Shown here one piece after another: positions 9,603 through 20,586 of a stretch of 64,000 nucleotides of DNA. The DNA comes from Haemophilus haemolyticus (GTDB lineage: Bacteria; Pseudomonadota; Gammaproteobacteria; Enterobacterales; Pasteurellaceae): positions 62,001-126,000 of the forward strand of contig NZ_LYCK01000015.1 in the NCBI RefSeq assembly GCF_001679045.1, given 5' to 3'. A model generated the notes under the pieces. The model was given only the letters and a program-made list of their open reading frames with translations. It was not told where the DNA came from and ran no database searches. Every line of letters starts with the position of its first letter. The first letter of the stretch is position 1. The translations under genes were made by a program, and so were the position numbers.

Positions 9603-10325
9603 ATGAAATTAAAATCTCTTTCTTTAGCGTTATTGGTGTTGCCTTTTGCTGTGCCTGCCTTGGCGGATAATCCTCAAAGTGCAGTGCAAAATAATATTGT
9701 TTCTTTCAATGCTGAAGTCGAAAAAGAAGTTTCACGAGATTTGTTACAGGTTACGCTTTTTTATCAAGCGGAAGGCACTTCACTTTCAACCTTAAATAAA
9801 ACGATTAATGAGAAATTAAGCAAAGCGCTTTCTATCGCGAAAAACGAAAGTGCGGTAGAAATTAAAGATCATTTTCGTCATACCAGTGTGCGTTATAACA
9901 ATCAAGGCAAGCAATCTGGCTGGATTGACCGTGTAGAACTTGTATTAGAAAGCAAAGATTTCCAAGCCATCTCCAAAGTGATCAGCGAGCTTGATGGCAT
10001 TATGGCGGTGGAAAGTACGAATGCACTTATTTCATCAGAAAAATTAATGAGTTTAGAAAATGAATTAACTCAAGCCGCATTGGATAAATTTAAAAACAAA
10101 GCCACATTAATTCAAAATTCATTGAATATGAAAGGCTATCAAATTTTAGATTTAGATGTATCTTCCGTGAATGAACAAACCATTAGCCTACGACCTTATA
10201 TGATGGCGATGGCAAAATCTGCCGATATGAGTGCGGCGGATTCTTCTGGCGATGCTTATCTGGAAAATGGTAAAGAGAAAATAAAAGCACGCATTAGTGC
10301 GCGAATTGCATTGCGCGCGGAATAA
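9603..10325 (+). CDS. Periplasmic SIMPL-domain (DUF541, YggE-like) protein
   Basis: A 240-residue exported protein with a clear signal peptide (cleavage after VPALA, about residue 21) and a SIMPL/DUF541 fold: alternating strands around VSFNAEVEKEVSRDLLQVTL and a C-terminal KIKARISARIALRAE strand. E. coli YggE of this family is linked to oxidative-stress defence, but the biochemical function is unknown. A good AGGAG ribosome binding site lies 8 bases before ATG 9603. It contains an exact uptake signal at 9848. slyD follows 55 bp later, possibly in the same transcript. Confidence 0.88.
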   Translation: MKLKSLSLALLVLPFAVPALADNPQSAVQNNIVSFNAEVEKEVSRDLLQVTLFYQAEGTSLSTLNKTINEKLSKALSIAKNESAVEIKDHFRHTSVRYNNQGKQSGWIDRVELVLESKDFQAISKVISELDGIMAVESTNALISSEKLMSLENELTQAALDKFKNKATLIQNSLNMKGYQILDLDVSSVNEQTISLRPYMMAMAKSADMSAADSSGDAYLENGKEKIKARISARIALRAE

Positions 10326-10380
10326 TTTTCGCTACAATGGTACGACTTTTTTTAACCGATTTTTTTATAAGGAAAACATA

Positions 10381-11001
10381 ATGAAAGTAGCAAAAAATGT
10401 AGTGGTGAGCATTGCTTACCAAGTTCGCACACAAGATGGCGTATTGGTAGATGAAGCTCCAGCGAATCAACCACTAGAATATTTACAGGGCCACAATAAT
10501 TTAGTGATCGGTCTTGAAAAAGCGCTTGAAGGCAAAGAAGTAGGCGACAAATTTGAAGTACGTGTACAACCTGAAGAAGGTTACGGTGCGTACAGCGAAA
10601 ATATGGTTCAACGTGTACCAAAAGATGTATTCCAAGGTGTTGATGAACTTGAAGTCGGCATGCGTTTCTTAGCGGATACTGACATTGGTCCTGTTCCAGT
10701 GGTGATTACTGAAATCGATGGCGATGAAGTTGTAGTTGATGGAAATCACATGTTAGCTGGTCAAGAATTACACTTTACCGTTGAAGTTGTCGCAACTCGT
10801 GAAGCAACGTTAGAAGAAATTGCACACGGCCACGTTCATGGTGCGCATAGCCACCACCACGATGATGACGAAGAAGGTCACGGTTGTGGCTGTGGCGGTC
10901 ATCACCACCATCACGACCATGATCACGAGCACAGCGGATGTTGTGGCGGTGGTCACGGGCACGGACATGGTCACGGCAGCTGTGGCTGCGGCGGTCATTA
11001 A
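10381..11001 (+). CDS. slyD: FKBP-type peptidyl-prolyl isomerase and metallochaperone SlyD
   Basis: Cytoplasmic prolyl isomerase, chaperone and nickel carrier. The FKBP domain with the inserted IF flap covers residues 1-150 (VGLEKALEGKEVGDKFEVRV, PEEGYGAYSENMVQRVP, GNHMLAGQELHFTVEVV). The 55-residue tail is almost entirely His, Cys, Gly, Asp and Glu (for example HGCGCGGHHHHHDHDHEHS), a metal-binding tail longer in His than most. ATG 10381 has an AAGGAAAACATA leader; the upstream extension of the frame is not family-like. The tail's role in nickel delivery (hydrogenase, urease) is known from E. coli and inferred here; H. influenzae has a nickel-dependent urease. Confidence 0.95.
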   Translation: MKVAKNVVVSIAYQVRTQDGVLVDEAPANQPLEYLQGHNNLVIGLEKALEGKEVGDKFEVRVQPEEGYGAYSENMVQRVPKDVFQGVDELEVGMRFLADTDIGPVPVVITEIDGDEVVVDGNHMLAGQELHFTVEVVATREATLEEIAHGHVHGAHSHHHDDDEEGHGCGCGGHHHHHDHDHEHSGCCGGGHGHGHGHGSCGCGGH

Positions 11002-11019
11002 TTAAAAACAGCCGAAAAC

Positions 11020-11057
11020 ATTACCGCACTTTAGCAATGAAGTGCGGTATTTTTTTA
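11020..11057 (+). terminator. Inverted uptake-signal terminator after slyD
   Basis: Exact uptake signals at 11023-11031 (minus) and 11040-11048 (plus) form a hairpin followed by ATTTTTTTA. Confidence 0.85.
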
Positions 11058-11153
11058 TGAAAAAACCGACAAAATGCGCTGAAAATATTGGATCCTAACG
11101 AACTTCTCGGTAGACTATAGCGCAATTTACTTAAAAAATTTTAGCCCCTTAAA

Positions 11154-12890
11154 ATGAAGAAAAAATCGCTAAAACTCACCGCACTTTTTTTAGCATTAAG
11201 TTGCTTTTCCGCATTTGCTGAACAAACCGTTGATATTGAAGTTCAAGGCATCCGTGGTTTCCGTGCTGTTCGTAATACGGATCTCAATGTTCATCTGATT
11301 AACAAAGAAGAAATGGATGGCTCCGAACGCTATCAACATTTAGTCACTCAAGCTGTGGATCGTGGTTTGCGTGTGTTTGGTTATTATGAATCTTCCGTGC
11401 GTTTTGAACGAAAACAGCGTCAAGGCAAACGCGATTTATTAATTGCTCATGTTACACCTGGCGAGCCAACAAAAATTGCGGGTACTGATGTGCAAATTGA
11501 AGGGGAAGCCGCACAAGATGAAAATTTTGATGCGTTACGTAAAAACTTGCCGAAAGAAGGCGTTTTGGTTGAACACCAAAGTTACGATGATTACAAAACA
11601 GCGATCTCACGTTTAGCATTAAATCGTGGATATTTTGATGGGGAATTTAAAATTTCACGTTTAGAAATCAGCCCTGAAACCCATCAAGCATGGTGGCGAA
11701 TGTTATTTGATAGCGGTGTTCGTTATCATTATGGCAATATTACTTTTAGCCATTCACAAATTCGTGATGATTACTTAAATAATATTCTTAACATCAAACC
11801 TGGTGATCCGTATTTAATGAATAACTTATCGGATTTAACCAGCAATTTTTCATCTTCAAATTGGTTTAGCTCAGTATTAGTTCAGCCTAATGTTAATCAT
11901 AAAAGCAAAACTGTGGATGTGGAGATTATTCTTTATCCACGTAAAAAAAATGCGATGGAACTAGGTGTGGGCTTTGCAACTGATGGTGGCGTGCACACTC
12001 AAATTGGTTGGACAAAGCCGTGGATTAATAGCCGTGGACATAGTTTCCGCACCAATCTTTATCTCTCTGCACCAAAACAAACTCTAGAGGCAACTTATCG
12101 AATGCCTTTACTTAAAAATCCATTAAATTATTACTATGATTACTCTGTCGGTTGGGAAGGTGAAAAAGAGAATGATACCAATACAAGAGCGCTTACGTTG
12201 TCCGCGTTACGTTATTGGAACAACGCGCATGGCTGGCAATATTTTGGCGGACTTCGTGCGCGATACGACAGTTTTACACAAGCCGATATAACCGATAAAA
12301 CATTCCTCCTTTATCCAACAGTCGGATTTACTCGCACCCGATTACGTGGCGGTTCTTTTGCAACTTGGGGCGACGTACAAAAAATCACTTTTGATGTGGG
12401 TAACAAAGTTTGGTTATCGGAAGCGTCTTTCGTAAAAGTGCAAGCCTCTAGCGCATGGATTCGTACTTATGCAGAAAATCACCGTATTGTTGCTCGTGCA
12501 GAAGTTGGGTATTTACATACAAAAGATATTGAAAAAATTCCACCCGCACTTCGTTTCTTTGCTGGTGGCGATCGCAGTGTGCGTGGTTACGGCTATAAAA
12601 AAATTGCGCCTAAAAATAAAAACGGAAAATTGGTTGGTGGCTCGCGATTACTTGCAGGTTCTTTAGAATATCAATATCAAGTTTATCCGAATTGGTGGGC
12701 AGCGACCTTCGCAGATAGCGGATTAGCAGCCAATGATTACACCACTAAAGAATTGCGTTATGGCGCAGGCGTTGGTGTCCGTTGGGCATCACCAGTAGGC
12801 GCAATAAAATTTGATATTGCCACCCCGATTCGTGATAAAGATAACAGCAAAAATATTCAATTTTACATCGGACTTGGTACAGAAATTTAA
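11154..12890 (+). CDS. tamA: Translocation and assembly module outer-membrane protein TamA
   Basis: Omp85-family outer-membrane protein that works with TamB in inserting autotransporters and other barrel proteins and in lipid transport. The 578-residue precursor has a signal peptide (cleavage near SAFA, residue 22), three POTRA-like modules (about 23-265) and a 16-strand barrel. The Omp85 L6 signature is visible as [13 protein letters not shown], and the FDIATPIRD strand lies near the end. tamB begins 9 bases after the stop, a conserved two-gene operon. The initiation region lacks a clear Shine-Dalgarno. The trimeric autotransporter encoded at 28943-31696 is one conceivable client. Confidence 0.94.
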   Translation: MKKKSLKLTALFLALSCFSAFAEQTVDIEVQGIRGFRAVRNTDLNVHLINKEEMDGSERYQHLVTQAVDRGLRVFGYYESSVRFERKQRQGKRDLLIAHVTPGEPTKIAGTDVQIEGEAAQDENFDALRKNLPKEGVLVEHQSYDDYKTAISRLALNRGYFDGEFKISRLEISPETHQAWWRMLFDSGVRYHYGNITFSHSQIRDDYLNNILNIKPGDPYLMNNLSDLTSNFSSSNWFSSVLVQPNVNHKSKTVDVEIILYPRKKNAMELGVGFATDGGVHTQIGWTKPWINSRGHSFRTNLYLSAPKQTLEATYRMPLLKNPLNYYYDYSVGWEGEKENDTNTRALTLSALRYWNNAHGWQYFGGLRARYDSFTQADITDKTFLLYPTVGFTRTRLRGGSFATWGDVQKITFDVGNKVWLSEASFVKVQASSAWIRTYAENHRIVARAEVGYLHTKDIEKIPPALRFFAGGDRSVRGYGYKKIAPKNKNGKLVGGSRLLAGSLEYQYQVYPNWWAATFADSGLAANDYTTKELRYGAGVGVRWASPVGAIKFDIATPIRDKDNSKNIQFYIGLGTEI

Positions 12891-12899
12891 GGTGAATTT

Positions 12900-15800
12900 A
12901 TGACAGAACAACTACAACCATCAGAAACTTCACCAAAATCACCTGAGCAACCTAATAAAAAACACTGGGTACGCAAGGCTGTTTGTATCGGAAGTGCGGT
13001 CATTTTGGTGCCCGTTTTAGGTGTTGTCGGTGCACTTTCTTTCGATGCGGGGCAAAGAGGTTTAATTCAACTTGCCGATAAAATGCTCGATAGTTTTTCC
13101 GTTGAGCAAATTGAAGGCGGATTACAAAATGGCTTAGTGCTGAGTAATGTTCGTTATCAAACCGCAGGGATTGATACTCATATAGCACAAGCACGTTTAC
13201 AGCTTGATTTCGGTTGTTTGCTTTCACGTGAGGTTTGTTTACGCGATTTCACCCTAAATAAACCGACGATTGCGATTAATACAGCATTACTGCCTCCATC
13301 TACGTCTGATGATTCAAAGTCTGGCCCGATGAAACGCATTTCCTTGCCAATTGATATCAATGCAGAAAATTTGGTAGTGCAAGATTTATCCGTAAATGTT
13401 GATCAGACTCATCTTACTCTCAGTCATTTTAAAAGTGCGGTAAGTTTAAATAATGAAAAAGGCTTAACTCTTGCGCCGACTGAAATTAACGATATTTCAG
13501 TTATTTCAAAAAAATTGCCTGAAGTTAAATCAGAGCCGCAAGCCAAGCAGCCGAATAAGCCAGTAGATTGGGATGCGGTTGAGCAATCTTTAACGCCTGC
13601 TTTTTTAGGCAATGTATCAGAAATAATTCTTCCTTTTGATTTACACATTCCCGCGATTAAAGGCAAAAACTGGCGTTATCAAGCGGTGAATGAAAGAGGT
13701 GAAACACTTCAATCTATTGAAATCCCAAGCCTGATTGCACAGGCGGATACCGTCGATAACCAACTTCAATTACAAAAATTAGCGGTAGAAAGCTCGTTGG
13801 GTAATCTTTATTCGCAAGGTAAATTACAACTTGATGGCGATATGCCACTAGATTTAACTTTAGAATCCCATTTGGAGCCGTTGAAATCCGATGGAAAAGA
13901 AATTCTGCCAGCGAGCGATGTCGATCTTACACTTTCGGGATCATTGAAAAAATCCACCGCACTTTCTTTAAAAACAAAAGGCGTATTAGATGCTGAACTG
14001 AATGGCGAAGTGCAATTAGCACAAGACAAAATGCCCTTAAACCTCACATTAAATGTGGTAAAAGGACAATACGCTTTTGTAAACACAATGGCGCCACTTA
14101 AAATTAATGATGTGACTCTTAAGCTCACGGGGGATTTACTGAATTACCATGCTGAACTTAAGGGTGGCGTAGATGGAATGGATTATATTCCCGCATCTAA
14201 AGTGGACCTTAATGCCGATGGCAAACTTTATGAAGTAACTGTCAATAAATTGGGGATAACTTCGTTAGACGGTAAAAGTGAATTTGCGGGGGCTGTAAGC
14301 TGGAAAGAGGGTGCAAACTGGGATGTACAAGCCGATTTAGAAAAAATGAATATCGGTTTTTATGTACCTGTTATGCCTGCAACACTATCTGGTAAATTGT
14401 ATTCGCGTGGTTTTGCCGGCTCTCAAGGCTGGCAAGTTGAAGTGCCAGTAGCCGATTTAAATGGAACACTGTCTTCAAACCCCATCAGTTTAAAAGGCTC
14501 CGCAACACTTAATCAAAATGTACTTCTAACAGTACCTGATTTGCAGGTGAGATATGGTGAAAATCATCTTAACGCAAGAGGGGTATTAGATGACCATTCT
14601 GATTTTGTATTAGATGTCGATGCACCGAATTTGCGTGGTTTATGGTCTGATTTAAGTGGCAATGTGAAAGGGCATGCGGCTATTTCTGGTCAGTTTACCA
14701 CTCCAAACCTTGATCTTGATTTAACCTCGTCTAATTTACACTTGCAAGGTTTCCAATTATCTAAAGCGAGCGCGAAAGGGAATATCAAAAGCGATCCTTT
14801 AGCTAAAGGGCAATTCAATATTAAGGCTGAGCAACTTCATTATGGTGAAAGTGTTAAACTCCGTTTACTTGATCTCGCCTTATCTGGCGATGAACAAAAT
14901 CATCTGTTAACGCTTAAATCCCAAGGTGAGCCTGTTGCTGCAAATTTACAAATTAACGGTCATTTTGACCGCACTTTGGAGATGTGGAAAGGCACACTTT
15001 CCCAAGTAAAATTCGATACACCTATTGGCGATGTAAAATCCAACCAAGCTATTGCGGTGTCTTACGATCACAAACAAACACAAGCCAATATTGCCGCACA
15101 TTGTTGGCAAAATACAGATGTAGAGTTATGTTTTCCACAATCTTTCAATGTGGGCAAGCAAGGGAATATTCCTTTCCAATTTAAACGTGTTAATTTGGAT
15201 TTAGTGAATAAACTTATTGAACAAGATAGCCTCAAAGGAAACTTGCAGGCACAAGGTAATGTTGCTTGGTTTACGGATAAACCATTCCAATTTAGCGCAA
15301 AAGTAGATGGCAATCACTTAGCTTTCTCTCAAAAATTGGATTACCGTACGTTTAAATTGGATATTCCAAAATTAACCCTTAACGCCGACATTCAAAATAA
15401 CAATTTGGTTTTAAAAACAGACATTAATGTGCATAACCAAGGCAGAATTGTTGGCGATATTCATTTAAATGACCTGGCTAAAAATCGTCAACTTGGCGGA
15501 ACTCTTGCGATAGAACGATTAAACTTGTCGATCGCAAATCAGCTACTTACTAGCGGTGAATCAGTGAATGGTGAGGTAGTCTCGAAGTTGAGTTTCGGCG
15601 GGAATTTAGAGAAACCATTATTAAATGGCGACTTCAATATTCGTAATATTCGTACCAAATTAAAATCTATGCCAGTCAATATTACTGATGGCGATATTGC
15701 CGTACATTTCCACGGTAATAATTCCACCTTACAGGGAAAAATTGAAACTAGCGATAGTCGTTTAAATTTAACTGGCCGAGCAAACTGGGCGAATATTGAA

Positions 15801-16796
15801 CATTGGACAACAGAATTAAACGCTCAGGCAAATAATTTCAACGTGGATATTCCTTCTATGGCGAAACTACGTTTCAGTCCAAATATCACAGTAAAAGCGA
15901 ATCCTAAAGAATTGAATTTAAGCGGAACGGTGGATATTCCTTGGGCTCGAATTAGAATTGATAGCTTACCAGACACTGCTGAGCCAGTGAGCGAAGATGA
16001 AGTTATTTTAAATGGCCCTCATAAGAGCAAAGAAGAACTGATTAGACGTGAATTTGCGGCAAAAACAAAATCAGGCATGGATATTCGCTCTGATTTACGT
16101 ATCAATATTGGTAAAGACGTTAGCCTTGATGCCTATGGCTTGAAAACCAATCTTGACGGTTTACTTTCTGTGAAACAAGATAAAGGCAATTTAGGTTTAT
16201 TCGGGCAAATTAATTTAACCAAAGGTCGCTATGCATCTTTTGGACAAGATTTATTAATTCGAAAAGGACAAATTAACTTTTCAGGCCAACCGTCACAACC
16301 GATGTTAAACATTGAAGCGATTCGCAATCCAGAAGCAATGGAAGACAGCAAAATTACTGCTGGTGTTAGAGTAATAGGTACAGCTGATAGACCTGATGTC
16401 ACCATCTTTAGCGAACCAAGCAAACCACAAGATCAAGCACTTTCCTATTTATTAACAGGTCGTTCATTAGAAAATAGTGGTGAGGCTGGATCTAGTGGAT
16501 CCGTGGGGGCTGCATTACTTGGCCTAGGGCTTTCAAAGAGCGGTAAATTAGTGGGAAGTATCGGCGAGGCTTTTGGTATCCAAGATTTAAATCTTGGCAC
16601 ATCGGGTGTGGGTGATAAATCCAAAGTGACCGTCAGTGGAAATCTCACCAACCGCTTACAAATAAAATATGGTGTAGGTTTATTTGATGGCTTGGCAGAA
16701 GTAACCTTACGTTACCGCTTAATGCCACAACTTTATTTTCAATCCATTTCTAGTACAAACCAGGTGTTTGACTTACTTTATCAATTTGAATTTTAG
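12900..16796 (+). CDS. tamB: Translocation and assembly module inner-membrane protein TamB
   Basis: A 1298-residue AsmA-like bridge protein anchored in the inner membrane, spanning the periplasm to reach TamA. It has an uncleaved N-terminal signal anchor (KAVCIGSAVILVPVLGVV, about 26-43), then about 1000 residues of beta-rich repeats, and ends with the conserved TamB/DUF490 domain (LLTGRSLE, RNPEAMEDSKITAGVRVIG, LQIKYGVGLFDG). The C-terminus is LLYQFEF with a terminal Phe, as usual. Length matches E. coli TamB (1259, from memory). It contains four exact uptake signals. ppx begins 7 bases after the stop. Confidence 0.95.
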   Translation: MTEQLQPSETSPKSPEQPNKKHWVRKAVCIGSAVILVPVLGVVGALSFDAGQRGLIQLADKMLDSFSVEQIEGGLQNGLVLSNVRYQTAGIDTHIAQARLQLDFGCLLSREVCLRDFTLNKPTIAINTALLPPSTSDDSKSGPMKRISLPIDINAENLVVQDLSVNVDQTHLTLSHFKSAVSLNNEKGLTLAPTEINDISVISKKLPEVKSEPQAKQPNKPVDWDAVEQSLTPAFLGNVSEIILPFDLHIPAIKGKNWRYQAVNERGETLQSIEIPSLIAQADTVDNQLQLQKLAVESSLGNLYSQGKLQLDGDMPLDLTLESHLEPLKSDGKEILPASDVDLTLSGSLKKSTALSLKTKGVLDAELNGEVQLAQDKMPLNLTLNVVKGQYAFVNTMAPLKINDVTLKLTGDLLNYHAELKGGVDGMDYIPASKVDLNADGKLYEVTVNKLGITSLDGKSEFAGAVSWKEGANWDVQADLEKMNIGFYVPVMPATLSGKLYSRGFAGSQGWQVEVPVADLNGTLSSNPISLKGSATLNQNVLLTVPDLQVRYGENHLNARGVLDDHSDFVLDVDAPNLRGLWSDLSGNVKGHAAISGQFTTPNLDLDLTSSNLHLQGFQLSKASAKGNIKSDPLAKGQFNIKAEQLHYGESVKLRLLDLALSGDEQNHLLTLKSQGEPVAANLQINGHFDRTLEMWKGTLSQVKFDTPIGDVKSNQAIAVSYDHKQTQANIAAHCWQNTDVELCFPQSFNVGKQGNIPFQFKRVNLDLVNKLIEQDSLKGNLQAQGNVAWFTDKPFQFSAKVDGNHLAFSQKLDYRTFKLDIPKLTLNADIQNNNLVLKTDINVHNQGRIVGDIHLNDLAKNRQLGGTLAIERLNLSIANQLLTSGESVNGEVVSKLSFGGNLEKPLLNGDFNIRNIRTKLKSMPVNITDGDIAVHFHGNNSTLQGKIETSDSRLNLTGRANWANIEHWTTELNAQANNFNVDIPSMAKLRFSPNITVKANPKELNLSGTVDIPWARIRIDSLPDTAEPVSEDEVILNGPHKSKEELIRREFAAKTKSGMDIRSDLRINIGKDVSLDAYGLKTNLDGLLSVKQDKGNLGLFGQINLTKGRYASFGQDLLIRKGQINFSGQPSQPMLNIEAIRNPEAMEDSKITAGVRVIGTADRPDVTIFSEPSKPQDQALSYLLTGRSLENSGEAGSSGSVGAALLGLGLSKSGKLVGSIGEAFGIQDLNLGTSGVGDKSKVTVSGNLTNRLQIKYGVGLFDGLAEVTLRYRLMPQLYFQSISSTNQVFDLLYQFEF

Positions 16797-16803
16797 GAAT
16801 TTT

Positions 16804-18333
16804 ATGAATCACCCTATTTTAGAACCCCAGCACCGCAGCGATGTACGTGAAATTGCGGCGATTGATCTCGGGTCAAACAGCTTCCACATGATTGTGGCAC
16901 GCATTGTGAACGGCTCAATCCAAGTACTTTCTCGCTTAAAACAAAAAGTTAAACTCGCGGAAGGCTTAGATGAAAATGCGGTGCTTAATCAAGAGGCCAT
17001 TACGCGTGGTGTAAATTGCTTAGCCTTATTTGCCGAACGTTTACAAGGATTTCCTATTGAAAATGTCAATGTAGTTGGCACTTATACGTTACGAAGAGCG
17101 GTGAATAATGACGAATTTTTACGTCAAGCAGCCAAAGTTTTCCCCTATCCCATTAATATTATTAGTGGGCAAACGGAAGCTAAAACCATCTACGCAGGCG
17201 TATGCCATACGCAACCAGAAAAAGGTCGTAAGCTCGTTGTGGATATTGGTGGTGGCTCGACAGAAATGATTATCGGTGATGATTTCACGCCGCTTGTGGC
17301 TGAAAGCCGTCACATGGGGTGTGTAAGTTTTGCGACTCAATTTTTTACCGATGGTGTCATTTCTCCAGAAAACTTTCAACGAGCGAGCCAAAGTGCGGTC
17401 AATAAAATCGAAGATTTAGGATTTGAATATCGCAAATTAGGTTGGCAATCTGTGCTCGGCTCATCAGGTACGATTAAAACTGTAGCGCAAGTCATTGCGA
17501 CTAATCTTGATCCAAATGGAACCATTACAGCCGAGCGATTAAATGCTTTAATTGAGCAAACGCTACAAGCTAAACATTTTACCGAGCTAAATATTAATGG
17601 GTTAAACCAAGACCGTGTGGATGTTTTTGTACCCGGTTTAGCAATTTTAAGTGCGGTGTTTGAAGTTTTTCATATTCAACAAATGCGCTATTCTGACGGA
17701 GCATTGCGCGAAGGCGTCATTTATAGCCTAGAGAAAAATTTCCAAGTAGCAGATATTCGAGCGCGCACAGCTTGGGGGTTAAGCGAACAATTTAATATTG
17801 ACCAAGCCCAAGCTCACCGCGTTGCCGATAGTGCTAATTTACTCAGTGCACAATATAAAGATTGGCAATCGACAGAATTTATTGAAGAAATGCGCGAAAT
17901 CCTGCTTTGGGCAGCGCGCTTGCATGAAGTAGGCATTGTGATTAATCACAAAGGTTTACAAAAACATTCGGCGTATATTTTACAAAATATGGAACTACCA
18001 GGGTTTGATCGTGAACAGCAACGTTTGCTTACCGCGTTAGTGCGTTGGCATATTGGCACAATTAAACCTGCTGAATTTTTTAAATTTGCACGTTATAGCG
18101 AGCAAGATGTGATGGCTTTAATGCGATTGCTTCGTCTTGCAGTTATTCTCAATAAATCCCGTCAAGCAACAGAAACAGCAAAAAATTTCACCCTTGAAAT
18201 GCACCGCACTTTGAATGATTGGACATTGAATTTTGAAAGCGGATACTTAGACCGTAACCCGTTAATTTGGAATGAATTGCGAGCAGAAAGTAATCTTCTG
18301 AAAGAGTTTGAAAGCAGTTTAGTTTTTTATTAA
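16804..18333 (+). CDS. ppx: Exopolyphosphatase (Ppx/GppA family)
   Basis: Degrades inorganic polyphosphate, and in this family sometimes pppGpp, from the chain end. The 509-residue protein has the ASKHA-fold phosphate loops IAAIDLGSNSFHMIVARI (about 16-33) and VVDIGGGSTEMIIG, the catalytic Glu region GTYTLRRAVN, and a C-terminal HD-like helical domain (ARLHEVGIVINHKG). I call it Ppx rather than GppA on length and on the C-terminal domain, with moderate certainty. ATG 16804, not the in-frame one at 16768, is preceded by TAGGAATTTT and begins MNHPILEPQ. It follows tamB closely and may be co-transcribed. Confidence 0.88.
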   Translation: MNHPILEPQHRSDVREIAAIDLGSNSFHMIVARIVNGSIQVLSRLKQKVKLAEGLDENAVLNQEAITRGVNCLALFAERLQGFPIENVNVVGTYTLRRAVNNDEFLRQAAKVFPYPINIISGQTEAKTIYAGVCHTQPEKGRKLVVDIGGGSTEMIIGDDFTPLVAESRHMGCVSFATQFFTDGVISPENFQRASQSAVNKIEDLGFEYRKLGWQSVLGSSGTIKTVAQVIATNLDPNGTITAERLNALIEQTLQAKHFTELNINGLNQDRVDVFVPGLAILSAVFEVFHIQQMRYSDGALREGVIYSLEKNFQVADIRARTAWGLSEQFNIDQAQAHRVADSANLLSAQYKDWQSTEFIEEMREILLWAARLHEVGIVINHKGLQKHSAYILQNMELPGFDREQQRLLTALVRWHIGTIKPAEFFKFARYSEQDVMALMRLLRLAVILNKSRQATETAKNFTLEMHRTLNDWTLNFESGYLDRNPLIWNELRAESNLLKEFESSLVFY

Positions 18334-18363
18334 TCATCTTTCTGCTCAATGTTTGTGAGCGAA

Positions 18364-18398
18364 AAATTTAGGGCAAGCTAAATACTTGCCCTATTTTT
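18364..18398. terminator. Bidirectional terminator between ppx and rluE
   Basis: A perfect 8-bp stem AGGGCAAG (18370-18377) / CTTGCCCT (18385-18392) has AAAAATTT on one side and ATTTTTAT on the other, between two convergent genes. Confidence 0.8.
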
Positions 18399-19080
18399 AT
18401 AATTTAACGGTCTGAAATAACGCTTTTATTTCATCCAATGATAATAATCTAAATGAGCCATTTGCTAATCCATTAATAGATAATGAGCCCATACTTACTC
18501 TCACCAATCGTAAGGTGGGGAAACCAATATGCGCAGTCATTCTTCGCACTTGACGGTTACGTCCTTCACTAATCTTAATTTCTAACCAGCTTGTGGGAAT
18601 ATTTTTCCGTTCTCGGATAGGTGGATTGCGTTGCCATAAATTTGGCTCTGAAATTAACCGCACTTTAGCGGGTTTAGTCATGCCATCTTTGAGTTCTACA
18701 CCTTTTCTGAGTTGTACTAAATCGCTTTCTTCAGGGATGCTTTCCACTTGCACCCAATAGGTTTTTTCTGTTTTAAATTTGGGATCGGCCAAACGATGTT
18801 GTAATTCACCATTATTGGTTAAAATCAGTAATCCTTCACTGTCCCTATCTAATCGACCTGCTGCATAAACATTTGGAATTGAGATAAAATCTTTTAAGGT
18901 AGCACGCCCTTGTTCGTCGGTAAATTGCGTGAGTACATCAAAAGGTTTATTGAATAACATAACCTTGGTTTCATCCAACGACAGCGTTTTAGGTTTTGAT
19001 TTAGGCTTAAAAGTGCGGTGAAAATTAACTGCACTTTTTCCTTTAGACGGCAATTTTCCTGCCGAAAAATTTTTCTTCAT
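18397..19080 (-). CDS. rluE: 23S rRNA pseudouridine(2457) synthase RluE
   Basis: RsuA-family pseudouridine synthase acting on 23S rRNA. The 227-residue protein has a basic Ser/Lys-rich N-terminus without an S4 domain, then the catalytic motif [19 protein letters not shown] with the nucleophilic Asp, and the RsuA/RluB/E/F block [22 protein letters not shown]. Lack of the S4 domain and the short length favour RluE over RsuA, RluB or RluF. Two uptake signals lie within it, one in the coding region for the basic N-terminal tail. Confidence 0.85.
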   Translation of the reverse strand: MKKNFSAGKLPSKGKSAVNFHRTFKPKSKPKTLSLDETKVMLFNKPFDVLTQFTDEQGRATLKDFISIPNVYAAGRLDRDSEGLLILTNNGELQHRLADPKFKTEKTYWVQVESIPEESDLVQLRKGVELKDGMTKPAKVRLISEPNLWQRNPPIRERKNIPTSWLEIKISEGRNRQVRRMTAHIGFPTLRLVRVSMGSLSINGLANGSFRLLSLDEIKALFQTVKL

Positions 19081-19164
19081 TGAATTTGATTTCTACTTTG
19101 AACGATTTGCAACATCATAGCAAAACTTCAAGCTGTAGTAATGATGATTACTTGAGTTAATCTA

Positions 19165-19205
19165 AAAAACTAAAAAGGCTAAGCCAGTAAAAACTGAGCT
19201 TAGCC
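19165..19205 (-). terminator. Terminator of hel
   Basis: The stem GGCTAAGC (19177-19184) / GCTTAGCC (19198-19205) is followed on the minus strand by TTTTTAGTTTTTT. A second small palindrome (AATCGAT...ATCGATT, 19224-19243) lies between it and the gene end. Confidence 0.75.
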
Positions 19206-19256
19206 CCCAAACTAAATTTTTAGAATCGATATTTAAATCGATTTTTTAATGGAAAA

Positions 19257-20093
<837 letters not shown>

Positions 20094-20307
20094 TTAACTT
20101 TAGGGTTAGTAAAAACGGGGAGAGTATAGCAAGCCTTTTTATTTTTTGGGGCGTTTTCTTGGTAATTCTATTAAATTTGTGATGTTCGTCACATTTTTAA
20201 CGCGAGATTTAGATGTAAAACTTACCGCACTTTCTTTTTTTATCCTATCGCCTTTCCCCCCTTTTCACGGTAAACTAACCGCAATTTTATTCATCACCAA
20301 CATTTTT

Positions 20308-20586
20308 ATGCGACTTCTTATTCTCATTCTTTTTGCCGTATTAGCTTTGTTTCAATATGACTTATGGTTTGGCCGTAATGGTTTCTTCGATTACCGCGAC
20401 ACTGCCGCAAAGATTGTAGAAAACCAAGCGGAAAATGAAAAACTGTCTCAGCGCAACCAGCGTATTAATGCGGAGATTCAAGGTCTAACTAAAGGCTTTG
20501 AGGCCATTGAAGAACGTGCGCGAATGCAGCATGGCATGGTAAAAGAAAACGAAGTGTTTTATCACATTGTGAAAGAGAATAAATAA
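20308..20586 (+). CDS. ftsB: Cell division protein FtsB
   Basis: Bitopic divisome protein that forms the FtsQLB complex. The 92-residue protein has a single N-terminal transmembrane helix ([21 protein letters not shown]), then a leucine-zipper-like coiled coil ([20 protein letters not shown]) and the conserved [20 protein letters not shown]. The open frame extends upstream to 20146, but that part is unlike the family, so ATG 20308 is the start. Its stop overlaps the ispD ATG by one base. The ftsB-ispD-ispF order is the same as in E. coli. Confidence 0.95.
   Translation: MRLLILILFAVLALFQYDLWFGRNGFFDYRDTAAKIVENQAENEKLSQRNQRINAEIQGLTKGFEAIEERARMQHGMVKENEVFYHIVKENK

Noticed and set aside
10810-11005. 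Thr/Val/Met-rich frames in the slyD tail
   Set aside because: They result from reading the His/Gly-rich repeats in other frames.
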